A stretch of DNA of 64,000 nt, taken from Isoetes taiwanensis. Its lineage: Eukaryota > Streptophyta > Lycopodiopsida > Isoetales > Isoetaceae. Position 1 is the stretch's first letter. Each line of letters starts with the position of its first letter. Below, in pieces: positions 42,616 through 54,485 of this stretch. The notes beneath the pieces were generated by a model. The model saw only the letters and a list, made by a program, of their open reading frames with translations, was not told the origin of the DNA and did no database searches. The stretch spans positions 3,781,678 to 3,845,677 of the forward strand of contig JAJEKV010000096.1 in NCBI GenBank assembly GCA_021234155.1. The letters run 5' to 3'. Made by a program: the position numbers and the translations under genes.

Positions 42616-43592
42616 TGTGACGTTCCAGGTATTTATACGGTATATGTATGCATACCATGACACGTCACCAGTATTTAACTAGACCCCTAAGGGTCAATAG
42701 GGGATAACTTGGATTCACTTAAAATGGATTTTATTAGCTATGCTAATAAAATTAGTAGATAAATAACCTAATTATGCTAATTAGGTTATAATTAGTTAAA
42801 TGGAACCAATGCTGCAGGTGTGGCAGGTATCCTCTAGCACACCCATGGAACCACTGTGATCCGGGAGAGGAAGCTTCTCTGACCTGCCTCATCGGACCGG
42901 GGAGATGTAACTCGGAGTAGTCCTATAGGGTGATTCATTGGGATTGCATCTCCGGAGGGCTACAAGCACGTCATAGCATGATTCAGCCTATCTGTAAAGT
43001 GTGCACAGGAGGGGCAGATGGAGTGGACTACCACCCTAGCCATTGTTTTATGCCATCCAACACCATGTTATACTTCCGTCTGCTGATATCTTGAGGCCCT
43101 GACCGTCAGTCGACCCCATGGAGTCTGAGCCTGGGTAGCGCCCTTGTTATGGTGTATTGCTCATGTTATTTGTGGTTGTATTGTCTCTTCGTTGATGACG
43201 ATGGATGGGCCATCCTTCGTGGTGGTATATTATTTCAGCATGATTGTTGTATGCTAACGTGTATGTACGCTTCCGCTGTATAGATTCCTATAGAGGACAT
43301 GGGACGAATGACACCTCCGTGTTCCTCGCCCGGGCACTTGGCCATCCCAAGTGTTTCGAGTATGATGAAGGTCCGTACCATGGTGATGTGGTCGCCAAGG
43401 GAGGGTAATTCCCATATTTGTATTGATGGGAGCATCGTATAGATTCTGGGAGCGTCGCACGGTTGGTGCCACGTGGTGCCTAAGTTCCCCATAAGTTCCC
43501 CATAATTACTATGCCTAAAATCAATGTGATGTACTACCCCATTAAGTCAATACATAAATGGTGAATAAACCCTTATCTCCGGTGACGTATCA
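42616..43592 (+). repeat. 3' LTR of the E2/E3 chromovirus
   Basis: About 977 bp, from TGTGACGTTCC to CGGTGACGTATCA. The right end is set from the TG...CA rule and the truncation point in E2. No 5' LTR is present in the window, so the target duplication cannot be checked. Confidence 0.65.
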
Positions 43593-43611
43593 TGGATTTC
43601 TACATATCTTA

Positions 43612-45773
43612 TCCTCCTTTATAATAAAGTTTTAGTGTATGTCGTGGATAAAACCCTAAAACTTTCGACGGCCCAGATTTCACGCCCTAGATCGGACGTC
43701 CCACATTTATTTCGCCCATCCGACGGTCAGATTGCTTTAAGAAAAAAAAAGGCTGTGTTGGCTATGGCCCTTATTACGTTGGAGCAGGGCAAGGTCATGC
43801 AGATATGGTGGAGCAGGGGAAGGTCGCTGAGCAGGGCCATGGCAGGGTGCGGCTCTAATTTGCACGGCTGGAATTACAGCGTGAAGATTTTGCTTACTTT
43901 TTTTTTCTTGGGTTTGAAAGGCGGAGAGGTTTGAACGGCCTGAGCGTTTGCCTTCTACCCAGACTGAACTATAGCAACAGGACAGGCTGCCAAATCTTCC
44001 AGCAGAATATTTTGGGAATGCTATTGGCCTCATTGATGTATGCCCAGCGTTGCCCAGCGTTGCCTGTTACACTTCTTTAGGGTTTCTTCGACAGGCAGGA
44101 GTTTTCCTTTCTTCGGCAATAGCAGCATGCCAGTAGTTTTCATGAAAGGGTGTCTTCTAGCGAATCTATGTCGCATTCCGATATAACTTGGAATGCTAAT
44201 CACGAGCAGAACTTGATTATCTATTCTTTCGGTGGACACGGAGTTAGGACTTTTTAAAATCATCCGGGCGTTGAAAGGAAGGGTAAGCAAAGCACATTTG
44301 TTTTGGCAAAGCTTTGGGCTATGGATATATTGGTAGCCAGAAGCAAATCGTGGTGGGTGTTCTTCCTGTCTGCCATTGTGAACTTGGTGAGCTGTGGGAA
44401 GCTTGGCTGCTATAGCTTGCCTTAGCTACAGATTTGAATCCCTAGCAGTAGCCGCTAAGAACCTTACTCTGGCATAACCGACCTCTGAATGTAGTTAGCT
44501 TGCCTTAGCTACAGATTTGAACCCCTAGCCGTAGCAGCTAAGAACCTTACTCTGGCATAACCGACCTCTGAATGCAGACCCCTGTGTTCTTTCCTTCTGC
44601 ACAAGTGCAAGAGTTGGTGGTTAAAATAAGCAACACGATAAGTTTGTTGTGGCATCTCTAATGAAGAAATTCTTTCATTTGTTGCTGGAGGCTCGAAAAG
44701 GCAGCAGAACAGAGCTATAGATATGGTAGTTTTCATTTTGCTTCATTCATGCTTGAGCCTTTAACATTATTAAAGAACATCCAATGCAGATCCCCACTCT
44801 TCTTACTTCTAGAATAAGCGATCCATGGAGGCCCTGTCTGTATTAATGAAGTTTCAGGAGATGCTAAAATCAATATAAATCAGGCCTTATTACCGCTGAT
44901 ACCTACGTTGCTGGTAAGTCAGGTGAGTAATTCTCCAAATGTTTACATATTCCATGTCAAGGGTACGCAGATTATTGAAAAGCATTCCAGAGCCAAATAT
45001 TGCATTCGTGTTTAGCTTTATACCAGATTCTGCTACAAGCAAGATTTGCCCATTGGTTTTGCTGGGCTAATGGCTTTCTATGCCACCCCTGAATGCTTTT
45101 GCAAGATATGTATTTAACAGAAGATTAAATACCTTCAAAGCTTTTGTGGCTTCCCTCTCAATCCATATAATAGCGTGGTCAAATGTTGCAGTGCAAGATG
45201 CAGTCAGGTTGCAAAGATGTGGTAATTTCTTCGCCAAATAGCATTATGTTGATCATTAAGATGAGTTATGGAAGAACATGGGATATAGATGCTGAAAGAG
45301 ATAACGACAAGGCCACATACATATAGGGCTAGCAACGATGAAGATACTGCACCCAGAAAGGAACTCCAATTTTTTAAAGAACAATCTGCACTTCTGAAGA
45401 AAAGCTTCAGAGAACACACCATTTTGAATGTGGGGTAGAATGCATTATACAGCCGTGTCGCTGATATCTGGCCCTCTAGGCTTGGATTGGATTGGATGGT
45501 TCTTTGCTTATGCTGGCCTCTTCCTCCTTTAACTATGCAAGTCAAGACCATGGTTTAAAACCCATGAAGTTACAAAAACATTCTCTTCAAGGCCACAGTA
45601 GTAACTTAAAATTTTAAGAGGACCTTTATTAGCTAAATATGATGTCATTATGGATACCATGGAGACATTGAGAGAGCAAAGAAGACGATGGATATATGCA
45701 CAACAAGGTAGAAGCTATGAATAATGACAATTTGCCTGCAAATAAATGGTTATCATCTATATAGTGGCATAGT
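43612..45773 (+). other. 5' part of Helitron H4, no gene recognised
   Basis: Short frames only. A degenerate double hairpin-like GCCCAGCGTTGCCCAGCGTT occurs at about 44043 and may be a decayed Helitron 3' end on the - strand. Confidence 0.4.
44411..44577. repeat. Tandem duplication, about 84 + 83 bp
   Basis: 44411-44494 and 44495-44577 both read AGCTTGCCTTAGCTACAGAT... to GACCTCTGAATGNAG with few differences. Confidence 0.85.
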
Positions 45774-45788
45774 AAAAAAGACATTTGT
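45774..45788. repeat. 15-bp LINE target duplication, left
   Basis: AAAAAAGACATTTGT; the right copy is the last A's of the poly-A plus GACATTTGT, ending at 53627. Confidence 0.88.
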
Positions 45789-46879
45789 AAATTTACTTTT
45801 GGAAACGGGGAAAATGACGTGCGCCATTTTTCTTGATTTGTTTGTCCTTTTCCCGGATTTTTCAGTTCAAACCTCTTTCTTGCCAATTCTCCCTTGAAAT
45901 TCATCAATTTCTGCTTGATCTGGCTTGAATTTGAGAGTGATCTGCTAGCTGCCCCTGTAGAGGGCCAGCTTTATCAAATTCCTCATGCTTTGAGCTATTG
46001 ATGGACACCAAAATCTTCACAATTATCAAACATGGCTCAAGATTTACCTGTGGTTTTCTTTCAGGCTCATCTTCAGAACTATGGAATTCTTTGATAATTA
46101 ACACCTTCTTCCCAGATTCTCTATTCCGGCAAGAGTATACATTTGTCCCGAGCTGCGTTGAATTTGAAACAGAGATGCTTAATTCATGGCTGGAGGAATT
46201 CATAGGTGACAACAAGACTTCAGCAACAGGAATTTTCAGAGTTAATTGTGATTGGGCAGATGAAAAGATCATCGTGAAGGTTTATTCAGAGAATTAGGAA
46301 ACTGGAATTAATTGGTCTTTGAATGGTTTTCTTCGCAAAGCTTTCACAAATTGGATTTGCATGGCTTATGGTTTGGCAATCCGACCTCTTCTAGTTAATT
46401 TTGATTCTATCTAATCGGCGTTCTATCCCTGTTTTCTTCCTTTCCCCCTTCTGGGCTCTCATTTTTGTCCGCGGCGCTTTTGTTGTTTCAACTCAGGCCT
46501 TTACCAATGGCCTTAATTTCCTCAGTAAACCCTAAAATTTATCCTTTCTTCACTCCTTCGCTAAATTTCCTCCGCATGAACGATCATTTGTTCTTCAAAG
46601 CTTGATTTCCTTTCAAGAGAAGCCGCAAGAAACGATCCCTGCTCGAAACTTTGCCAATTTGCCGGCTTCTACTCCCGAAATGGATCAATCTCTCATGAAG
46701 TGCCCTTTCGGGATAATCTTTCTCGCTGATCCCGATCGCAGGGGGCACTATTCACCCCATTGATCCAAATCGCATCCCCGACCATATGGGGTAACGAGAA
46801 TTCGACAGGAGTTGCGAACAGATGAACATCTGGATGACAGACTAAAGAGAACTAGACCCCTTATCTTCAGCAAAGCAAA
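45789..46879 (+). other. LINE 5' region
   Basis: Two 100-120-codon frames occur (45998-46297 + strand, 45904-46272 - strand) without recognisable domains; treated as leader. Confidence 0.5.
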
Positions 46880-48914
46880 ATGAGACTCTACGGTGGTATT
46901 TCTCTTAATCTTCCTGTTGTTCATTCTAGAGTTGATGCTTTATCCAATTCAGCTGTCATAATCAAGGTCCAAAAATGTGGGATTAAGCTTGACAAACTCT
47001 GGGCTTTTCTTCTTAACCTAAATAAAGGTATTATAATCCAAGCTGTTTACTGGCTTAATTTCCCTTACATTATGCTTGAGTGTGGGAACGCGAGAACAGC
47101 TAATTTCTTTCTCAACTATGGTCCCCTGACCTTTGAAACCACTTAGCTGTCCTTTCTCAAATGGCATCCAAAACTTGATATTGAACAAATGAACAACCTC
47201 TCAGATTGCCTCAACCTCGCTTTTTTGGACTTAATCCTATATATTGGGATGAAGAATGTTTCAAACTCCTATTTAACACCATTGGCACCTATATTTCTAC
47301 TGAATACTCTCCATCTAAACCTCCACGTGCCTTTGTGCAGCTTGACCTTTCCAAAGACATCCCTATCTCCATTCCTTTTATAGATGCCTTTGGAGTAGAG
47401 TCTTCCTTAGCTCTTAGATGGTCTGGATTGCCATCCCAATGCCAAAAATGTTTACAAAGACATTTTCGGTACTGATAAGTCTTTCACAGCTTCACTTCAA
47501 ACCAGCAGAGATAATGTGATTGAAGGGGAGAAAATAGCAGGCTCTACTCAACTTCGCCCAGGTGATAACTCTAAGGAACACTCTGATAGTGAGGGAGTGA
47601 TCCAAACAAATGAATCCAAGGGGCTGGACACATTTCACAAATTGCCTGAGAATGATAATTTCAAATGGACCAAAGTCAATGGCAGCTACAAAAGGATTCA
47701 AAACGAAAGCGAGAAGGGAGCAGATTAAAGCCAAGGAAAAATCCTTGAGGACAACTCCTTTAGATATAAGAAGAACACCGGTATAACAATTGGGGAGCCA
47801 AAACTGTTGGTTAAAGGTACTACTCCAGAAAAAGTTAGTCATGCTTCCCATGACTTATGTTTGACTCTGACCAATATCATCAAGGATGCTAGAAGACAAG
47901 AAAAGGGCCATTGTTACAATCTTATGGACTTTCCAATCAAAAATGTCAGCAAGACCGGATCATTAACTATAAAATCTCGGGATAAAGCTAAGCGTAAAAT
48001 GAATTCTCTTTGGAAAGAATTCACAGACCTCTTCTGCTACTTCAGCAAGCCTAACTCAACAAAATATAACTCCTAATGTGCCTCATTGTCAATCAGACTT
48101 GGTACTGTCCAAATCTGTTTGCCATACCAATGAAATCAACTATGATGGAAACAATTTGCAACAAGGGAGTGTGAATCAACATCAAGATAAGCTTATATAG
48201 GTCGCCAAAACGCTTTTTGGGTATTATCGACCCAGATATTAATTTAGATCCTGATTTATGTAAGAGCAAAGTATGTTATCCCTCTACTGCTCTTCCTGCA
48301 CCACAATCAACCCAGGTTTTCTCACTCCCCAAACAGTCTTCTCCTATCTCTCCAGTTCTACCTTCTCTGCCATCTCTTATTGATTTGGATTATCCCATTA
48401 TAAATGTGCCCCTTAGTCCTCCAAAAATATCCAGTAAGGTTGCAGATCAGCTAGCTTCCTTCGCAAATGGCTCCCCTCGCGACCGTAAGATAAGGATCAA
48501 TCACAGGAAAGAGAGGTTAGTAATTTGGATTCTTGTGACTATGTCCCTGAGACTCCACAAGGTGCAGAAGAGGAGGAGCAACATGAAAATTCTAGGCAAG
48601 TTAATCTTCCTGCTCCTTTAAATAATCTTGAAATTAATTCTATGTTTCAGTTTTATCCTGGTGGTTATTCTGATAATAGTGACCATAGTGATAATAGTGA
48701 GGGTGAGGATAACCTAATTGATAAAGAGAATTGGGGGAAGGAAGAGTATCTTCTTGAAAATTCTGTCAAACCATCTGTCCCTGACAAAGATCATCCAGCT
48801 AGTAAATCTAGAAAGAAGGCTAGGGACAACAAAGGAAAGTCTGTGTCAGGGTTGAACAAAACTCCTGCTCAAAATACTAGGAGCAAAAAGAAATCAAAAT
48901 CTTATAGACTCTGA
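46880..48914 (+). pseudogene. LINE ORF1 (DUF4283-like, zinc knuckle)
   Basis: MRLYGGISLNLPVVHSRVDA, KLWAFLLNLNKGIII, FFLNYGPLTFETT (then TAG), LSFLKWHPKLDIEQMNN, then in a shifted frame PPRAFVQLDLSKDIPISIPF and LRWSGLPSQCQKCLQRHF. This is the plant L1 ORF1 order of DUF4283 then a Cys-His knuckle (C-x2-C-x3-H, last Cys lost). The rest is hydrophilic, with Ser/Asp-Asn repeats near 48665-48700 and a Lys-rich end (RSKKKSKSYRL, stop at 48914). ORF1 binds LINE RNA. At least five frame breaks. Confidence 0.8.
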
Positions 48915-48949
48915 CTTTTCCCTCTTCCTTTCTTATTTTCCTTCTAGAT

Positions 48950-50323
48950 ATGAAGATTTTATCTTGGAATCTTAGAGGAATTAAAGGCCCTCTTAAGAGA
49001 AGAAGAGCCATTGCTCAAATCAGGCTATATAAAGCTGATATTATTCTTCTTCAGGAGATTAAGCTTCCCTCCTTTGAAGCTAGCAACTTGGGTGATTGGA
49101 TATATCCAAATTCCTCCTCTATTTGGATTGATTCTGTGGGGGCGAGTGGTGGCCTTGCTATCATTTGGAGGGCTGATCTTAATCATATCTCTTGCTACAA
49201 TGGCCCTTCCAGATCATGGCAAGCTGTTACTTTTTCTGTTTCCAATTCTGTCTTTGGTATTGTTAACATCTATGCTCCTACTAATCCAAATGATAGAGAA
49301 CCTGTTTGGAAAGAGATCAACTCTTGGCTAGCCTCTCAAAACTTGGACAACTGGATTATTGCTGGGGACTTTAATAACACTCCTTCCTGGGACCTGAAGT
49401 TAGGGAACAAAATTAATATGACTAGATCTGAGAGACAAGCCTGGGATTCCCTTATTTCTGATAATGGCCTGATTTATATCCCCTCCTCGACTGCCAACTA
49501 TACTTGGTCAAATAAGCAAAAAGATAGAGCTAGAGTCTATTGTACTTTGGACAGATTCTATGTCTCTAATCCCTCCACCTCCTTCTGGGATAACAGTTAT
49601 GTCTCTAGTGATGAGGGTACTTCTATCTCTGATCATCAACCTCAGTTTCTTCATACTTCTCATGTCATTAGGATCCAAAGACAGGGAAGTACCCCTTTTA
49701 AGTTCAATACATCTCTCCTGAATAATGAGAATTTCTGCTCTCAGTTTTGTGCTTTTTACGAGGATCTCTCTGTTAGAAATATAAGTATGCATCAGGGCAA
49801 TCAGTTCTATTCTAAAATCAAAGCTATCAAATCTTGGATTAAGAAATGGTCCAAAGATAGGCATCTTCAGGGTGAAATGGAAAAAAACCAGCTTCTTATG
49901 CTAATGAAAGAAATCAGATCTTTACTTCAGCATGATCCAACTAATCTAAACCTGCAAGTAGGAGAGGAAGTAGGAGAGGAAGTTCTTGAAAGAAAGATTA
50001 GAAATATTGAGGAGATAGAAGCTAAAGGGTCAGCCATCAGATGTAAAATCAAATACTCCAACCAAATGGATTCTGGCAGCTCAAAGTTCTTTTTCAGGGT
50101 AGCTAAAAGTAGGGTGCTCAGAAATTCTATAACAGAAGTAGAGGATGATAGTGGGGAAAAATACTCTTCTCACTCTGAAATTTCTTCTTTCTTTAGAGAC
50201 AAATATATGGACATTTTTATGAGCAAATCTATTCCTGATATGGCCAAGGCAACTGACTTCAAAAATCTGGTCAATGGTATCCTCCCCCGATGCTCTGAGG
50301 GTTATGAATGTCTTTGTATGTGA
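48950..50323 (+). CDS. LINE ORF2, endonuclease part
   Basis: ATG at 48950, 36 bases after ORF1. MKILSWNLRGIKG, LLQEIKLP, IVNIYAPTNPNDREPVW, WIIAGDFNNTP, and TSISDHQP: the AP-endonuclease fold with catalytic Asn, Glu, Asp-Asn and SDH motifs that nicks target DNA. It continues through a Lys/Glu-rich linker to SSHSEISSFFRDKYMDIF. The frame ends at TGA 50321-50323 just before the reverse transcriptase, which is in an overlapping frame from 50274. Confidence 0.9.
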   Translation: MKILSWNLRGIKGPLKRRRAIAQIRLYKADIILLQEIKLPSFEASNLGDWIYPNSSSIWIDSVGASGGLAIIWRADLNHISCYNGPSRSWQAVTFSVSNSVFGIVNIYAPTNPNDREPVWKEINSWLASQNLDNWIIAGDFNNTPSWDLKLGNKINMTRSERQAWDSLISDNGLIYIPSSTANYTWSNKQKDRARVYCTLDRFYVSNPSTSFWDNSYVSSDEGTSISDHQPQFLHTSHVIRIQRQGSTPFKFNTSLLNNENFCSQFCAFYEDLSVRNISMHQGNQFYSKIKAIKSWIKKWSKDRHLQGEMEKNQLLMLMKEIRSLLQHDPTNLNLQVGEEVGEEVLERKIRNIEEIEAKGSAIRCKIKYSNQMDSGSSKFFFRVAKSRVLRNSITEVEDDSGEKYSSHSEISSFFRDKYMDIFMSKSIPDMAKATDFKNLVNGILPRCSEGYECLCM

Positions 50324-51303
50324 CCCTCCTTCCCAGAATGAGATCCTAACTACCCTTTCCTCTCTCAGTAAAGGAAAATCCCCTGGTCCTGATGGGTTGC
50401 CACCTGAATTTTATGTTAAGTTCTGGGATATCCTCAAAGATGACATTACTTCCATGGTTCATGACTTCTGGAATAATGATTGTCTTCAGACTTCTATTGC
50501 CAGTGGATTCATAGCTTTGATCCCAAAAGTTGATCATCCAAATAAATTTCAAGATTGGAGACCTATCTCTCTCACTAATACTTCCTATAAGCTTTGTGCC
50601 AAGATTATTGCTCTCAGAATTAACAGCTATCTTCAAAGGAACATCAGTCCCAATCAGTCAGCTTTTCTGCCCAAGAGATACATTCTGGATAATTATGTGG
50701 CAGCCATGGAGGGATTACACTGGAACAAAACTTCAAACCAGAACTGCATCTTACTTAAACTGGATTTCAAGAGAGCCTTTGACTCGGTCAGATGGGATTT
50801 TCTTGAATTTGCCATGGTCAAGCTTGGGTTTCATCCTAAGCTTATTAAGCTCATCCTTGGGCTTAATCTTAGATCCAAATCAGTGTTGGCTTATTAATGG
50901 TGTGCCCTCGGTTTTTCTCTTTATCCTGTGGAGTTAGATGAGGGGATGTCCTCTTGCTCCTTACCTCTTCCTAGTTGCAAACTGAACCGCTTGCCAGAGT
51001 CATTACTCACTATCAGGAAAATGGCTTCATTAAAGGACTCAAGCTCCCCAACTCAGATGAGTATCTTACCATGCTTCAATATGCTGATGACACTTTTTCC
51101 TTCCTTGAAGCTGATTTGCCTAATATTGACTGCTTCCTTAAAGTCATTTATCAATTTTCAGCTGCCTCTGGTATTTATCTGAATGTCAATAAGAGCTTAA
51201 TTATTGGTGATCTTCCTCATCAGCAAGTCCTCGGTATTAATGTTCTTCCTGTGGGTCAAGCCACTAAGCTTTTAGGGATGCCTCTATCTATAAATCGAGC
51301 TTG
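50274..51303 (+). pseudogene. LINE ORF2, reverse transcriptase part
   Basis: LSKGKSPGPDGLPPEFYVKF, GFIALIPKVDHPNKFQDWRP, SPNQSAFLPKRYILDN, LLKLDFKRAFDSVRWDF, then a stop (50896) and, in new frames, RGCPLAPYLF and MLQYADDTFSF with the catalytic YADD. This is the non-LTR reverse transcriptase that copies the LINE RNA onto nicked DNA. Three frame changes. Confidence 0.92.
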
Positions 51304-53138
51304 AAAGGGTGTGGGATCCTATTCTTCGAGAGAATTAAGAAAAAAGTGAATAATTACGTAAATTATCTCACTCTAGCAGTGTAGAACTATCATTGCAAAC
51401 TCGGTTCTTGGCGAGCTCTCATGTCTACTTTTCCTTTGCTCTAATTGCCCCTAAGTGTATTTATCTTGAGCTCCAAAAAAAAATTATAAGAAACTTTATT
51501 TGGAATGGCAACACCTGGTCAATTGGAACTCTATCTCGCAAGACTAAAATAACAGTGGTCTTGGTCAGAAGGACCTTTTTCTTCAAGCTCAATCTCTTGC
51601 GGTGTAAATTTGTTTGGAGAGCCATCTATGGGAGCCAATCTCCACGCTCATAAGTTCATCGACATCGGATCAATCTTAGTCACCCTTCTCGGGTCATCCA
51701 TCCTGCTCATCATTTGTTACCAAACTCAGCCTTTACTCAATTGAAAAACTGCTCCTAATATCTCTCCTTTGATGAAGAATCTGATTAAGGCTTGGAATTC
51801 TATTTCTCCCCACTATCAATTTATCTCATCCCGATCATTTGCACTCGATATGCCTATTTTCTCGAATCCTATCTTTCTTAATCATAATTCCAATGTTCTC
51901 GCAATCAAACATCCTAGGATCTCGCAAGAAATGGCATGATGTTGGTCTTTATTACATTAGAGATCTTTTTAATGGATGTAGGCTGATTTCTTGACTGCTC
52001 TCAAAAATATCATCAAAGGTACATCTTCTGACAGGAAAGTATATCTCCTTATCAAGCCTTATTTGGCAAATCTTTCTCCTAACTCGGGAAAAGGTGACTG
52101 GTCCCTCAATGGTAAGTTTGACTATAAAGTGAGAGATATTTATAAGTGCCTTTCCCATGATCCTACTAATATTAAGGCTATGACCAAATGGGGTATCAAT
52201 TTTACTCAGCTAAGAGAGCTCTTCAAGAATGTATGGGACTCTTACTGCCCTCCAAAAATTTCCTATCAGAGATATGGCTTATTGCTAATGGCGCTTTTAA
52301 GTAACTTACAATCCCTTTCCAAAAAATATCCTAATGTTATGCCGACCGCCCTTTTAGGTTGCAATGAGATTGAAGATATGTGTCACATTTTCAGTTGCAC
52401 TAAGTTGAATAGTTTCCGGAATTGGATTCTTTGGAAAATTTGGATTTCACTATGATGGAAATTTGCTTTCCTTGATCCAAAACAAAGGACACCTTTAAAA
52501 ACACCGTTATTTTCATTGCCCTTTGGAATATTTGGAAGGCTAGGAATCGTGTTTTATATGGGAAGAATAGACCTTCAGCCGGATCAAAATGAACTTCCAA
52601 TTTGATTTTGAAACTATTGCACTTGCTCATAAGAATAAGGTTGGAACTAATCATGACAGGAAATGGGAGCTTCATGGAGCTTACATGGGGATTTTATAAT
52701 TTATTTGCTTCCAATCTAAATATTGTAGATTCTAATGTTTTATTTTTCTCGATGAAACTAGAATATCTTAACTTCCTCAAGGTGGGGGATGGAGCAAGAA
52801 AATTCGATGATAGCTTCGCCATTCAGCCAAAGACCCGGTGGATTCAACCATGAAGAATGATATTGCAACATCTATGGAGTCGTTTTTATGAAAAGGGGAC
52901 GATGAGATATCAAAGGAAGGAAAGTGAGGATCTTTGGGCATCTATCTTCTGTAGGGAAGTGGTTCAGATCCATTGCCTTTGGGCCTTCTTGGCCAATCAT
53001 CACTTTCTTCTCACTGAAAGGCAGTTAACAAGATACAGAACCATGTACTACAATCACAAACTTATTGCTGATCCTGTATGGCTCCTCTGTCGATATTATT
53101 GGAGGACAAGGATAAATTCAGCTCTTCTACTCAAATAA
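51304..53138 (+). pseudogene. LINE ORF2, C-terminal region (zf-RVT-like)
   Basis: TRFLASSHVYFSFALIAPKC, IIRNFIWNG, then WSLNGKFDYKVRDIYKCL, FKNVWDSYCPPKISYQRYGL and EDMCHIFSCTKLNSFRNWIL, the plant LINE C-terminal zinc-binding (zf-RVT) block with C..C..H..C spacing partly kept. Coding text fades to a stop at 53136-53138. Many frame breaks. Confidence 0.75.
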
Positions 53139-53579
53139 TTGGGGCCCAAATCAATACCTCTTTGGATCCACATCGACCCTTTCAATGCCTATTTCAATGA
53201 TTGCTTCTTCAATGATCACGGACCCCCTTCCATAGCCATCGTTAATCACACCCTTGCTCTTATCTAATCAGGATTTATCTATGTCTCGGGAAGGATTGCC
53301 TTTTTGCAGGTTTTTGCAGTTCAAGCTCAGAGTGGCCTCCCTCAACAACTGAATTCAGATTTTTTGGACCTGTTCACACGGAAGATCATTTTCTTACCGG
53401 GCTTATCGGGGCCGCTACCTCTTCTCGCGAATTTTTTGTTAGGTTTGTTATTCTTGAGCTCATATTCATAGTATGATGCTCTTAAATGTTCTGTTACTTT
53501 TTCATGTGCTGCCTTATAAAGCACAAACATGCTATGTTCCTGAGATTTTATAATTAATGGTAAAACTGACTCTTGCTAT

Positions 53580-53580
<1 letters not shown>

Positions 53581-53618
<38 letters not shown>
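53581..53618 (+). other. LINE poly-A tail (38 A)
   Basis: Uninterrupted run of 38 A followed by GACATTTGT of the target duplication. Confidence 0.95.
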
Positions 53619-53620
<2 letters not shown>

Positions 53621-53867
53621 CATTTGTGGTTCCAAGTATAACTCAAACGACAGTTAAATTGAAGAAGATTACAAACTTACGATGGTCAAAGTTTACTTTG
53701 AAGAAAAAAAGTTAACTTGCACGCATTGCTTTTTTATAGACGGAGGTGCCAACATTCAAGGCATTCATATTATTAGCCATGCTACACACGATTCAACAAA
53801 GAAAGATATGAGCATTTATTGGACTAAGGGTGAGAGGGAAAGCCAAAACAATATGTACTACGTAAAA

Positions 53868-54121
53868 AACACTTAGGGACCATTCTGCCACATCCGCCAA
53901 TAGCGCCATGCCACGTGGTGTTGTTTCAAACCAAGAATGTTAAATAACTTTTTGCTGAACGACGGAGTTTCTTTGGCCGGCCGCTGCTGCAGTTTCTACT
54001 TGTTGCATTCCGGCCCAGCATCTACGATTTACCAAGCATTCCGGCCTCTTTACCTAACATTCCAAGGATTTACCATGCATTCCGAAGGTTTTGACTGGGT
54101 GCAGAATGGTCCCTAAGTGTT
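53868..54121. mobile_element. Small MITE with 21-bp TIRs
   Basis: AACACTTAGGGACCATTCTGC at 53868-53888 is exactly inverted at 54101-54121. No clear target duplication outside. The TTAGGG-type end resembles that of the 4.1-kb element at 24301. Non-coding interior. Confidence 0.75.
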
Positions 54122-54135
54122 CTTCACGTTGTAGC

Positions 54136-54226
54136 AATGGCAATCTACTTGCCATCCTCGGGATCATCAGTTTCCGCTGGCGCGTCGCCCTGTTTCCATC
54201 CCAGGGATGGCAAGTAGATTGCCATT
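54136..54226. repeat. Perfect 22-bp inverted repeat, 47-base loop
   Basis: AATGGCAATCTACTTGCCAT plus CC at 54136-54157 is the exact reverse complement of 54205-54226. Stem length is like a small-RNA precursor. It lies 15 bases from the MITE end. Confidence 0.8.
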
Positions 54227-54485
54227 CCTGTATACGGAAAATGCACATCAAATTAATGGATTTGCAATGGAGGATACAAATTTGTGTTTGGATGAAAAAG
54301 ATAGTATACACCAGCATCCTTTGCTTTTGTCTTTTGTATTCAATGTTGTTCTAACTCATGCAGGAAGCAACATCAATAATGTCCAACATCAAATGTTGAA
54401 AAATGATGGAGTAGATTGCACTCATAATTTTCGCCAATAAGCCACTTTACATGTTCCAACATAAGCCACTTTTTCAAAATAAAAA

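Larger units (their letters stand above)
37499..43592 (+). mobile_element. Second copy of the chromovirus segment (E3), with MITE and full 3' LTR
   Basis: Head-to-tail copy of 31697-37498. The first 250 bp differ from the first copy by many short indels; the rest is nearly identical apart from a 236-bp MITE. It has no upstream ORFs and no gag start of its own, so it arose by tandem duplication and not by a second transposition. Length without the MITE is close to the first copy plus the missing LTR end. Confidence 0.85.
45789..53618 (+). mobile_element. Full-length plant L1-type LINE, 7.8 kb
   Basis: Has a 5' leader (45789-46879), ORF1 with plant L1 features, ORF2 with endonuclease and reverse transcriptase, a 3' untranslated region and a 38-base poly-A (53581-53618), bounded by a long target duplication as made by target-primed reverse transcription. 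The reading frames carry several stops and frameshifts despite the uniform poly-A tail, so either the copy decayed quickly or some breaks are consensus errors. Confidence 0.92.

Noticed and set aside
44043-44066. GCCCAGCGTTGCCCAGCGTT as another Helitron 3' end
   Set aside because: No CTRR motif at the right distance and no hairpin partner; at best a decayed end.
45904-46297. Overlapping 122-codon (-) and 99-codon (+) frames in the LINE leader
   Set aside because: No domain, they overlap each other, and they lie in the 5' region of the LINE.
53868-54121. TTA target duplication (PIF/Harbinger) for the small MITE
   Set aside because: TTA on the left and TAA on the right are inverted, not direct, copies, so they belong to the TIR.
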